Shown: positions 1 to 6,317, counted from the first letter of the stretch. The stretch is 8,302 nucleotides of DNA from Candidatus Aminicenantota bacterium (GCA_016926925.1 JAFGNQ010000258.1:1-8302); one strand, 5' to 3'. The notes: generated by a model from the sequence alone, not told the origin. Translations and numbers: made by a program.

Positions 1-54
1 ATTGCAGAACAATCCTCATGCCTTTTCAAGAGAAAAAAGGGCGGCACCGCCGGG

Positions 55-1281
55 ATGCAAGCTATGAACGGTCATAAGATAAAAACTCTGATCGCCAGTC
101 ATGCGGTCGGCGCCGGCCACAAGATACTCGGCGATCTCATCTGTGAAAAACTGAAGGAGGACGGCGCTTTCGATCCGGTCCACGTCGTCGAAGAGGGCGG
201 CGCTGTCGACAAAATTTACGGATATTACATCAAGCATGCCGATTTCTGGATGAAGATCATGAACGGCATCAGCGAGCTGCCTTTTTTCGATTGTCTGGAC
301 TTCTACAAAAACAAAGACATGTACGCCAGAGCTCTTCACATTCTGCATAGAGAAAAGCCGGATATCGTTATCGCCACACGTTTTACGCAGAGTACCATGT
401 ATTCCGTTGCCAAAAAAGTTTTAAAGGTGCCTACCCTCGTGATCAATGCCGTTCCCGACTTCGGCCCTCCCCTGCGGAGAGATTTCCCCAAGCTGAATGT
501 GTTCAAGCCGGATTATCTGATGGTCATGGAGAAGGGATCGCGTGAAAAGGCTTTAAAGAAATTCCGGATCGACGAAGAAAAAATCCTGCTTGCGGGGCAT
601 GAAACGAAGAGAGAATTCCGGAGAATCATGAAGAAATTCAGCACCAAGGAAGCGGCCAGGCAGGAATTTCTGGTGGCTTATGAACTGAGAGATGTCCTGA
701 AGGAATTCGATCCCCGGAAAAAAACCGTGCTCATCATGGGCGGCTCCAAAGCGACGGCCAGGGCTCTCCCCGTGCTTCGGGGCTTGTTGAAATCAAGCTC
801 AGAAATTTTGAAGGGGGCACAGTATTGCCTGGTCTGCGGTACTGATAAGGATTTGTTCGATCGAATGAGATCCATGAAGGAAGTGCGCACGGACATGGAA
901 AACGTCTTCGTCTTTCCGGATCTCTCCCCGGAGAAAATGGCCTTGCTCATGGCCGGCTGCGATCTGCCCGTATTAGGAAGCTGCGCTCCGGTGACCATGA
1001 ACGAACTTTGGGAAACCCGGTGCGTTCCGCTCATTGTTTTCCGGCATATCGCTCACGAGGGGCATCATGTCCGGTATGTGCGGAGAGAGGAAATCGGCTT
1101 TTATGAGCCGCATGTCGGCCGGTGCCTCACGAGGTTGGAAGCCTGTTTGTCCATGGACTCCGGAGGTAGAGATTTTTTCGAAGACAAAGCGAATAAGCTC
1201 AGGGAAGCGAACAGGGAAGGTTTTCATTCGCTTCCCCGTATGTTAAAAAAGCTGTACGAGGAATCTTCTTTTCAGGTATGA
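55..1281 (+). CDS. GT28 / MGDG-synthase-like glycosyltransferase
   Basis: Probable GT-B glycosyltransferase of the monogalactosyldiacylglycerol-synthase / MurG-like group, which moves a sugar from a nucleotide-sugar donor to a lipid or glycan acceptor at the cytoplasmic face of the membrane. The N-terminal domain (about residues 9-190) starts with a beta strand followed by a GAGH loop at 19-22, equivalent to the GGGH loop of MGDG synthases, and contains KPDIVIATRF at 101-110. The C-terminal Rossmann-like domain begins with VLIMGGSKA at 225-233; the donor-site region is around GSCAPVTMNELWE (308-320) and HEGHH (334-338). The usual Gly-Gly-Thr of the donor loop is replaced by Ala-Pro-Val-Thr. 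No signal peptide is seen. The start could be ATG 55 or ATG 64 (three codons later); the frame is also open to the left edge. It is followed after 9 nt by a second glycosyltransferase, so the two are almost certainly co-transcribed. The class is fairly sure; donor and acceptor are unknown. Confidence 0.8.
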   Translation: MQAMNGHKIKTLIASHAVGAGHKILGDLICEKLKEDGAFDPVHVVEEGGAVDKIYGYYIKHADFWMKIMNGISELPFFDCLDFYKNKDMYARALHILHREKPDIVIATRFTQSTMYSVAKKVLKVPTLVINAVPDFGPPLRRDFPKLNVFKPDYLMVMEKGSREKALKKFRIDEEKILLAGHETKREFRRIMKKFSTKEAARQEFLVAYELRDVLKEFDPRKKTVLIMGGSKATARALPVLRGLLKSSSEILKGAQYCLVCGTDKDLFDRMRSMKEVRTDMENVFVFPDLSPEKMALLMAGCDLPVLGSCAPVTMNELWETRCVPLIVFRHIAHEGHHVRYVRREEIGFYEPHVGRCLTRLEACLSMDSGGRDFFEDKANKLREANREGFHSLPRMLKKLYEESSFQV

Positions 1282-1290
1282 GGCTCTGAT

Positions 1291-2052
1291 ATGATTCCCA
1301 ACGCGATTCATTTCATCTTCGGCATGAAAAGGAATTTCGGCGGCCGGCCATTCAGCCTGGCCCATTATATTGCCGTCAAATCGGCACTGGTGGTTAACAA
1401 GCCGGACAAAGTTTATTTTTATTGTGCTTATGAACCCAGGGGAAAATGGTGGGAGAAAACAAAAAAATACGTGGAGGTGATCAAGTTGAGGCCGCCCAGG
1501 AGAATCTTCGGCAAGCGGCTGAAGATTTACGCCCACCGGGCCGATGTCCTGCGACTCCAAATCCTCCTGGAGAAGGGCGGGATCTATCTGGATATGGATA
1601 CAATCTGTGTGAAATCCCTCGGGGATCTGATGGAAAACCGGGTCGTGCTGGGCATTCAGGGCAAGCCGCCGCAGACCGAAGGCCTATGCAATGCCGTCAT
1701 CCTCAGTCAGAAGGATACCGAATTCCTCAGGATATGGCTGTCCTCATTCCGGTCGATGAGATCGCAGGGACATGATAAATACTGGGATGAACAATCGGTG
1801 AAAGTTCCCTTTCGGCTGTGGAAAGAGCATCCCGAATTGCTGACGGTTTTGGACTACGACGCATTTTTCCATCCCCTCTACGATGAAGAGGGATTGGCCG
1901 ATCTGTTTCTGCGGACCAAGCACTTCCCCAACGCCTATGTCCATCACCTCTGGGAGCTTCTGTCCTGGAACTATTTGGAAGCTTTGTCTGAGGAGGGAAT
2001 TAAGACGGTCGATACGACGTACAACCTATTGGCCCGTCCCTTCCTTCCATAG
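1291..2052 (+). CDS. GT32-like DXD-motif glycosyltransferase
   Basis: A 253-residue glycosyltransferase of the 'sugar-binding region containing DXD motif' type (GT32-like, related to capsular and Och1-like enzymes). The N terminus MIPNAIHFIFG matches the IPKIIHxIW opening of the family. The core is AHRADVLRLQILLEKGGIYL (81-100), running directly into DMD at 101-103, the metal- and nucleotide-sugar-binding DXD motif. Asn134 and the C-terminal VHHLWELLSW (217-226) resemble the family's HxxxxSW end. No signal peptide or membrane segment is visible, so it probably acts in the cytoplasm on a lipid-linked or surface-glycan intermediate. The start ATG has GAGG about 7 nt upstream (within 1279-1285) and lies 9 nt after the preceding glycosyltransferase stop, indicating an operon. 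Family assignment is strong; linkage and substrate cannot be told from sequence. Confidence 0.88.
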   Translation: MIPNAIHFIFGMKRNFGGRPFSLAHYIAVKSALVVNKPDKVYFYCAYEPRGKWWEKTKKYVEVIKLRPPRRIFGKRLKIYAHRADVLRLQILLEKGGIYLDMDTICVKSLGDLMENRVVLGIQGKPPQTEGLCNAVILSQKDTEFLRIWLSSFRSMRSQGHDKYWDEQSVKVPFRLWKEHPELLTVLDYDAFFHPLYDEEGLADLFLRTKHFPNAYVHHLWELLSWNYLEALSEEGIKTVDTTYNLLARPFLP

Positions 2053-2063
2053 GGATGATTCAT

Positions 2064-2120
2064 AAAAAATGGTGACACTTTCACACTCAAGAGATTTTGA
2101 ACCAATTGTCCCCATTTTTT
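2064..2120. repeat. REP-like inverted repeat / possible bidirectional terminator
   Basis: Left arm AAAAAATGGTGACA (2064-2077) and right arm TGTCCCCATTTTTT (2107-2120) are reverse complements with one mismatch in 14, separated by 29 nt. It begins 11 nt after the stop of the glycosyltransferase operon. The A-run/T-run ends mean transcripts from either side would leave a stem followed by U residues, so it could terminate transcription. The TGGKGACA core also resembles repeats that accompany REP-associated transposases; that resemblance is from memory and no transposase is present here. Confidence 0.5.
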
Positions 2121-2129
2121 ACCTTACAG

Positions 2130-2188
2130 GCGAGCCGATCTTGCCACAAAACCTTCGTTGCAGTCCGGGTTAGGTTGGGTCGGCTCGC
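2130..2188. repeat. 9-bp perfect inverted repeat
   Basis: GCGAGCCGA (2130-2138) and TCGGCTCGC (2180-2188) are exact reverse complements separated by 41 nt, and the stem can be lengthened by a G-T wobble and a C-G pair on the inner side. It lies immediately after the REP-like repeat at 2064-2120 and before the long 2219-2428 pair. Confidence 0.5.
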
Positions 2189-2218
2189 GGTCGTTCACTA
2201 TAGCTTGATGAGAGGGAT

Positions 2219-2428
2219 GCATTTCCGTTTCCGTGATGACCACAAATCCGACAACACAAGGAGGAGCTCGTCAAAGTCCGTTTTCGTCGAAGACCCCCCC
2301 ACCAACCACCATGCGACTCAAACGAACTATGCCGCGCTCTTGCTCCCCATTTGCCCCTTTGCGGTTCATATGGGTAATGAAGCATTTTTCTTCGGTCACT
2401 CAGTGCCCGATCAGGGAAACGGAAATGC
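2219..2428. repeat. 19-bp inverted-repeat pair enclosing 172 nt
   Basis: The left arm at 2219-2237 begins GCATTTCCGTTTCC; the right arm at 2410-2428 ends GGAAACGGAAATGC. The arms are reverse complements at 18 of 19 positions, with the first 14 perfect. The enclosed 172 nt has no supported gene. A match this long between non-coding stretches is unlikely by chance and suggests either element termini or a long-range RNA stem. Confidence 0.6.
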
Positions 2429-2523
2429 GAATGCTTGCGAGCTGGGACGTTGCAGGCATCCTCTATAAACTGCACCTGCAATCTCGACTTGTGAATAGTC
2501 CATATGATATAGATTATTCATAA

Positions 2524-3756
2524 ATGATGATATTGCAACCAATCCTAAGAGCTTCTGCTTTTATTGCTGCGGTCAGGTCGATTTCGAGAGTCGCCTGCTT
2601 TTTCCTTTTTGCGGCCTTAGCGCTCGGAACCCGGCAGCCATCCGAAAAGTGCATCTCGAATTCCCAGGCCTGGACATTCTATAAAGTGACGGGGCGCGTT
2701 CAGGAAAATGTGACCTTCCGAGACTTGATAGCTGAATTGGACAGCAGATTGTACCGGGAGCGAATTGTCGATCCGGAGCATTTGGATTTTCCTCTGGCCG
2801 ATGAGGACGTGATCACCATCGGTGAGGAGCACTCGGGTTTCGTGTGTCAGGCACCCTATGTCTGCCACTTTAGAGGAGCCTCCCGCCATGTGTGGCTGAA
2901 ACGGGCAAAAAAATTCCGTGCCTTGAAGGAGCCGGTATCCGTGTCCGTCGATGAGCTTGATCTTTATCCCCGGAATATCAAGGAAAGGTTGCTTGAAACG
3001 GCCGGGGATGAGGCGGCTGAGCGGGTTCTATCCGAGATGGAAACGAGAGGAGTCCTGGGATTCTTCCGTGATCGGGATACATTGCAGGAGGCATTGAAAA
3101 GAATCCCTAAGTCCCGGAAGTTGAAGGTTTTGGTCTGGAGGAAACCGGCAGGATTGAGGATCGTTCACAGGATAGGACCGGGGTCGGACGATGTTTCAGG
3201 CAGCCTAAGCCGCAAGGATGGAAAAGCCGGTCCGGATGGCCGCATCCTCACTCTCTTCGCAGATGAATACGTGTCGTTTGGAGTGGAATACGTCTATTCC
3301 CACATAAAGGATGGAGTGGTATCCCGTCTGCCCGAAGATCTGGCTTGGGAGCCCGAGGAACTCTTCAATAGTGCCGGTTTTGTGGAAGGCCGGAGTGTGG
3401 GGAAAAAGGGAGCGACCGTTGTTGTCCGGCATAGGAAATTCCCTTATCTGACAGCTTCCGTTTTTCTTGAGCTGGAGCCCAAGCCCGGCATTTGCGGCCT
3501 TTGGGAATGGTTTAACGGAGGGACCGTTGCCTTCGAAGGCTCTCAGGAGAGCGGCCGCATGACGCAGACAGGTTTTGACGGCAGTCCTGTCAACCAAGGC
3601 ACGTGGCAAAGAATGAATCCCTATGAGAGGCTGTACGAATTGAGGTGGGATTCCGGAGGCTGGGTGGACGTTCTGAAACTGTCGCGGGATGGGAAAAGCT
3701 TGAAGGGCACGAATAATCGAAGGTTTCCTGTTACAGGAGTGAGGATTGAGAATTGA
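2524..3756 (+). CDS. Exported protein of unknown function with Trp/Gly-rich C-terminal domain
   Basis: I do not recognise this 410-residue protein. Residues 1-36 look like a signal peptide: Arg9, Arg18 and Arg22 precede the hydrophobic stretch VACFFLFAALALG (23-35), so the product is probably periplasmic or surface-exposed. There is no clear lipobox. The middle (50-210) is mixed alpha/beta with two Cys (108 and 114) that could form a disulfide. Residues 245-320 are strand-rich. The C-terminal 324-407 looks like a compact beta domain with the pattern GLWEWFNGG, then GTW, then YELRW, VDVLKLSRDGKSLKG and VTGVR, reminiscent of small domains in exported deltaproteobacterial proteins. An in-frame TAA sits directly before ATG 2524, and ATG 2527 is an alternative. 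No Shine-Dalgarno sequence precedes either, so initiation is weak or leaderless. The next gene, 75 nt on, also encodes an envelope protein. Confidence 0.7.
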   Translation: MMILQPILRASAFIAAVRSISRVACFFLFAALALGTRQPSEKCISNSQAWTFYKVTGRVQENVTFRDLIAELDSRLYRERIVDPEHLDFPLADEDVITIGEEHSGFVCQAPYVCHFRGASRHVWLKRAKKFRALKEPVSVSVDELDLYPRNIKERLLETAGDEAAERVLSEMETRGVLGFFRDRDTLQEALKRIPKSRKLKVLVWRKPAGLRIVHRIGPGSDDVSGSLSRKDGKAGPDGRILTLFADEYVSFGVEYVYSHIKDGVVSRLPEDLAWEPEELFNSAGFVEGRSVGKKGATVVVRHRKFPYLTASVFLELEPKPGICGLWEWFNGGTVAFEGSQESGRMTQTGFDGSPVNQGTWQRMNPYERLYELRWDSGGWVDVLKLSRDGKSLKGTNNRRFPVTGVRIEN

Positions 3757-3781
3757 CTTTTTTGCCGTTTGAATTTATCGT
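3753..3781 (+). promoter_or_regulatory. Sigma70-like promoter for the SH3b-barrel gene
   Basis: TTGACT (3753-3758) and TATCGT (3776-3781) are separated by 17 nt. The -35 matches consensus at five of six positions and the -10 at four. The -35 overlaps the stop codon of the upstream gene. The expected start point near 3788 leaves a leader of about 45 nt before ATG 3832, so the barrel gene can probably be transcribed independently. Confidence 0.4.
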
Positions 3782-3820
3782 ATTTGAAACGAAGATCTTT
3801 TAGGAAGCTTACTTTTTTGA

Positions 3821-3826
3821 AAGGAG
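3821..3826 (+). promoter_or_regulatory. Strong Shine-Dalgarno site deciding the start at 3832
   Basis: AAGGAG lies 5 nt before ATG 3832. It is the best ribosome binding site in the window and rules out the longer reading from TTG 3769, which has none. Confidence 0.8.
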
Positions 3827-3831
3827 TTCAC

Positions 3832-4866
3832 ATGACACGGAAAAGATTGTGGGTGGCCGTCATACTCTGCCTGTCGTTTTGTTTGGTGCCGAGCTACGCT
3901 GCGGCGGCCAAATTCAAGGTGCGGGTTTCTGTCGAATTGGCCAATGTCAGGGCGAGTGCGAGCTTTGACAGCGAGATTCTCGAGACTGTTCCTCTCGGAG
4001 CCGTACTGGAAGGGGATATAAGGAAAGGCGAATGGTATCTCGTGAATCTTCCCCCCAACGATAAAGGAGTGGTTCTCACCGGATACATCCATTCCAGCAT
4101 GGTGGAGCTCCTGTCGACCGAGGAAGTCAGTCCTCCGATGCAGCAGCCCCGGCCGGCCGTGCAGGCTCAGCAACCGCAGTACCAGCCCGCCCCGGCCGCC
4201 TATTCGGGCAAAAAAAGCTCGGGATTCCGAGTACTGGGAGGTTTGAGTCTGGCCAACGTTGCCCACACCCAGACGGATGTAACCTCTGCCGACACGTCCT
4301 TTAGGATGGGCTATGCCGTAGGGGTGGGACTTGAATTCGCCATATTCCATCCCCTTTCTTTAGAGATAGATGTTATGTACTTACAGAAAGGATTTAAATT
4401 CGAAGAAGTCCGGGATACCACGGTTACCGTCGGAAGCGATACCTACTCCTACAAAGACAAAGTCACCTTGAAAGGCGACGAACTGAGCGTCCCCGTCCTT
4501 CTCAAGATGAGGTTTGCGGAAGGGGCTTCTCCCTATGTCTGCGGCGGGATCGAAGTCGGCTACGTTCTGTCGAACAAATTCGTCTGGGAGGGCATCACCC
4601 TCAAAAACGATGAAGTCGAGAACGAAGAACACGATACGATAGACATCAAGGATTTCACCAAGTCTCTGGATTACAGTCTCGTTTTCGGGGCCGGGATCGA
4701 GCTGAGTCTTGGCGGCGCTGTTCTTACTTTAGACGGCCGCTACCATTTCGGTATGGCAAGCATGATCGATGCCGATGCCATCGAGGACGAATACGGCGTC
4801 ACCGTCGACACACAGGATTGGATCAAACCTAGAACCATCGTCTTTCTGCTGGGATTCAAGTTCTGA
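3832..4866 (+). CDS. SH3b-domain outer-membrane beta-barrel protein
   Basis: A 344-residue outer-membrane protein in three parts. Residues 1-26 form a classic signal peptide (MTRKRLWVAVILCLSFCLVP, then SYAAAA). Residues 28-94 are a bacterial SH3 (SH3b) domain: VRVSVELANVRASASFDSEI, then GEWYLV and GYIHSSMVELL, the type that binds peptidoglycan or wall peptides. After a Pro/Gln-rich linker (101-123) comes a beta-barrel domain (about 130-344) of alternating aromatic strands such as GYAVGVGLEFA, SLEIDVMYLQKGF and YVCGGIEVGYV, ending IVFLLGFKF; the terminal Phe is the usual barrel-assembly signal. I infer an OmpA-X/PF13568-like barrel that may tether outer membrane to cell wall. I chose ATG 3832 over an upstream in-frame TTG (3769) because AAGGAG at 3821-3826 is perfectly spaced and the signal peptide starts there. 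Confidence 0.85.
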   Translation: MTRKRLWVAVILCLSFCLVPSYAAAAKFKVRVSVELANVRASASFDSEILETVPLGAVLEGDIRKGEWYLVNLPPNDKGVVLTGYIHSSMVELLSTEEVSPPMQQPRPAVQAQQPQYQPAPAAYSGKKSSGFRVLGGLSLANVAHTQTDVTSADTSFRMGYAVGVGLEFAIFHPLSLEIDVMYLQKGFKFEEVRDTTVTVGSDTYSYKDKVTLKGDELSVPVLLKMRFAEGASPYVCGGIEVGYVLSNKFVWEGITLKNDEVENEEHDTIDIKDFTKSLDYSLVFGAGIELSLGGAVLTLDGRYHFGMASMIDADAIEDEYGVTVDTQDWIKPRTIVFLLGFKF

Positions 4867-4996
4867 TCCGGCTTGATCCGTCGGCCGTCATTATAGCGAC
4901 TCGGAGACCAAATCTATCCGGCAAGCGTTCGAAAACTTAAAGTTGCTTTGCAGAATCGAAGATTCTCTGGAAAGTAGAGTGAATCAAAAATTGAAC

Positions 4997-5899
4997 TCAT
5001 TTTTCTGGAGATTGGTAATTATTGATATATTTCAGCCGGTTGTGATTTAAAATGATTTTTTGGGCAGTGGTGTTCTGAAACAATATAATTGCTGAATGAT
5101 AAACGGAGAGAACTCGATCTTCAAGCTCTTTGTCGGAATGCAAGTTTTTAACGTTAAGACCGAGCTCTTGTGCTCTTTCTAATGATATCCCCTGACCATG
5201 CGGAACCGGCATATTTCTTCCGTTTATAAATTCAGCTGCATTTTTGATCTCTTCATCAGGCTTTTCCCGGCAATTTCTTTTTTTCAATAGTTCTTGCAAA
5301 TACAAAAAAGAATTTTCCCTCATAGTTTCGGCGGCTTTAAGCATCCCAAAAGGAACAAGCTTTAGTCTTTCGTTCCATAGCAGCGCCTTTCTTGGGTCTG
5401 AAATGACATCTTTAAAAGCTTGTTCGAATTCATTTAGTATTGCATTAACAGGAATATAATTTCTGCCCAAAAGAACTTGAGGATCCGTTGGACCGAGACT
5501 TGAATACGGCCCCATATAGATTTCATCGGCAGCGCAAGTGATCAAGGTTCCGCCACTCATTGCCAAGTGCGGCACGAATACCCGAATGTGTCGATATGTC
5601 GAATGTAAATAACTGATAATTCGTTTTGACGCTTCGTAGTCACCGCCTGGGGTATGGATGATCAAATCTAAAGAATTTTTATCAGTGTCTTTTGCGCATG
5701 TCATGAAGCCCTGAAGGTCTTGATCGATGATTGAATGAAACGGAGGAGGCACAGGAGGCTTTATGATTGAAAAAGCCGACATATAACAGACAACGCTCCG
5801 CCCGGTGAGTTGATGGAGTTGACCGACGTATTTTTCTAAAATCCGCAGAGCATTCAGTTGTTCATTAACTTCATCAAGAACTTTATCCCAGGTAGGCAT
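4997..5899 (-). CDS. SDH-type serine protease (ClpP/SppA-fold)
   Basis: A 300-residue member of the serine dehydrogenase proteinase family (SDH_sah, ClpP/crotonase fold), soluble with no signal peptide. Expected landmarks appear in order: LTGRSVVCY (31-39), the oxyanion-loop motif IHTPGG (81-86), the nucleophile motif MSGGT with Ser115 (114-118), and GPYSSLGPTDPQ (130-141), the dimer/active-site signature. His234 in PHGQG (233-237) followed by SLERAQELGL is the likely counterpart of the family's conserved late His. Residues 40-60 carry a Pro-rich KPPVPPPF. The family is thought to cleave peptides or misfolded proteins, and the natural substrate is usually unknown. The start overlaps the end of the upstream small gene by 17 nt, so translation is probably coupled. 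The gene is clearly AT-richer than the sugar genes, hinting at transfer. Family assignment is strong; the role is not known. Confidence 0.85.
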   Translation of the reverse strand: MPTWDKVLDEVNEQLNALRILEKYVGQLHQLTGRSVVCYMSAFSIIKPPVPPPFHSIIDQDLQGFMTCAKDTDKNSLDLIIHTPGGDYEASKRIISYLHSTYRHIRVFVPHLAMSGGTLITCAADEIYMGPYSSLGPTDPQVLLGRNYIPVNAILNEFEQAFKDVISDPRKALLWNERLKLVPFGMLKAAETMRENSFLYLQELLKKRNCREKPDEEIKNAAEFINGRNMPVPHGQGISLERAQELGLNVKNLHSDKELEDRVLSVYHSAIILFQNTTAQKIILNHNRLKYINNYQSPEK

Positions 5900-6074
5900 T
5901 CTGAATCCCTACGGTTAATGTGAAATCCGCCTCTTTTTGAGAAGAATTTTTACTTAATATATCCTTGATCCTATGATAATCTTCAGTAAGAAATTTGTTT
6001 AGCTCTTCGGAAGCTTCTTGGATGATTCTAACTTTTTCTTCCGAAGATAGTTTGTCTAATGAATTTCCATCCAA
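5883..6074 (-). CDS. Small acidic helical protein, partner of the SDH-type protease
   Basis: A 63-residue protein not recognised as a known family. It is charged and mostly helical (EEKVRIIQEASEELNKFL, then EDYHRIKDILSK), with a short C-terminal strand-like piece FTLTVGI, and has no signal peptide or membrane segment. I chose TTG 6074 because GGGAGG lies 5 nt upstream (6080-6085 on the plus strand), while the in-frame ATG at 6101 has no ribosome site and would lie upstream of the predicted transcription start near 6094. It overlaps the protease gene by 17 nt, which suggests the two products act together, for instance as an adaptor, chaperone or inhibitor; that is inference only. Its existence as a gene is supported mainly by the ribosome site, the overlap and the natural-looking composition. 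Confidence 0.6.
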   Translation of the reverse strand: MDGNSLDKLSSEEKVRIIQEASEELNKFLTEDYHRIKDILSKNSSQKEADFTLTVGIQNAYLG

Positions 6075-6079
6075 TTGAA

Positions 6080-6085
6080 CCTCCC
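6080..6085 (-). promoter_or_regulatory. Shine-Dalgarno site supporting a TTG start
   Basis: On the minus strand GGGAGG precedes TTG 6074 by 5 nt. The nearby ATG at 6071, out of frame, meets a stop after four codons, so the TTG is the best start for the small gene. Confidence 0.55.
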
Positions 6086-6097
6086 GATGTCTTTGAC

Positions 6098-6140
6098 ACA
6101 AGGCTACAATCTTTAACTGAAAAAGTCAACATAGCCTTGT
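6098..6140 (-). promoter_or_regulatory. Promoter with operator-like inverted repeat for the protease operon
   Basis: Reading leftward, a -35-like TTGACT (6124-6129) is followed after 17 nt by a weak -10, TAGCCT (6101-6106). Exact inverted-repeat arms ACAAGGCTA (6098-6106) and TAGCCTTGT (6132-6140) bracket the promoter: one arm covers the -10 and the other sits just upstream of the -35. This is the geometry expected for a dimeric repressor site or looped regulator. The predicted start near 6094 leaves a leader of about 20 nt to TTG 6074. A transcribed hairpin is a less likely alternative, as most of the repeat lies upstream of the start point. Confidence 0.4.
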
Positions 6141-6197
6141 TTTGATGACCTGTTCAATACGGTTATTACAGAAGCGCCAAGTCTTTTTCTCGGCCTT

Positions 6198-6259
6198 ACA
6201 AATAGATGACGCGCGCAAATAGAATTTTTCTCAAATTCTATTAAATTTCAGCTATTTGT
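6198..6259. repeat. AT-rich hairpin and CAAATAG repeat cluster
   Basis: AATAGAATTT (6218-6227) and AAATTCTATT (6233-6242) form a perfect 10-bp stem with a 5-nt loop. The 7-mer CAAATAG occurs twice directly (6199-6205, 6216-6222) and once inverted as CTATTTG (6252-6258). The cluster lies about 100 nt upstream of the protease-operon promoter, between it and the end of manC. It could be a regulator-binding array or a processing hairpin. Read leftward there is no T-run after the stem, so it is not a normal terminator for manC. Confidence 0.45.
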
Positions 6260-6317
6260 TTTTTGAGTGCCAAAAATATTTAGATCAGCATCTTCGAGAA
6301 TTCCTTCCATTAAAACA

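Larger units (their letters stand above)
2053..2523. other. Gene-free repeat-rich intergenic region
   Basis: About 470 nt between the GT32-like gene and the exported-protein gene. Open frames exist on both strands (for example 2097-2468 plus, 2170-2481 minus), but they have unnatural composition, no good ribosome binding sites and no recognised motif, so I do not call genes. It does hold three inverted-repeat pairs (2064-2120, 2130-2188, 2219-2428), a 7-bp pair (2450-2456 with 2475-2481), and a 9-bp direct repeat ATTCATAAA at 2058-2066 and 2516-2524 near its two ends. This is unlike an ordinary spacer. Possible explanations are a decayed mobile or repeat element, or a structured untranslated RNA leading into the next gene. 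Confidence 0.6.

Noticed and set aside
1..67. End of an upstream gene overlapping the first glycosyltransferase by ATGA (TGA at 65-67 with ATG 64)
   Set aside because: The frame from position 2 is open to TGA 65-67, which would fit a 4-nt overlap, but only 21 codons are visible and the other two frames are also open to the left edge or nearly so, so no call can be made.
2168..2175. GTTAGGT as part of an integron attC site
   Set aside because: It matches the GTTRRRY core, but no matching RYYYAAC partner or attC-like fold was found at suitable distance.
2097..2523. Overlapping open frames of 96-123 codons on both strands in the repeat-rich spacer
   Set aside because: Composition is unnatural, no ribosome binding site or motif is seen, and the frames on the two strands overlap almost fully; they run through the inverted repeats.
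3775..4350. A 191-codon minus-strand frame opposite the SH3b-barrel gene
   Set aside because: The sense strand has a signal peptide, SH3b domain and strong ribosome site; the antisense frame has no recognisable features.
4867..4996. Terminator between the convergent barrel and protease genes
   Set aside because: The best hairpin is AGAATC-GAA-GATTCT (4952-4966), with no T-run after it on either strand; nothing else in this 130-nt spacer is convincing.
6093..6110. Plus-strand TTGACA and TACAAT as a rightward promoter
   Set aside because: The -35 is perfect and the -10 nearly so, but only 6 nt separate them and no rightward gene follows.
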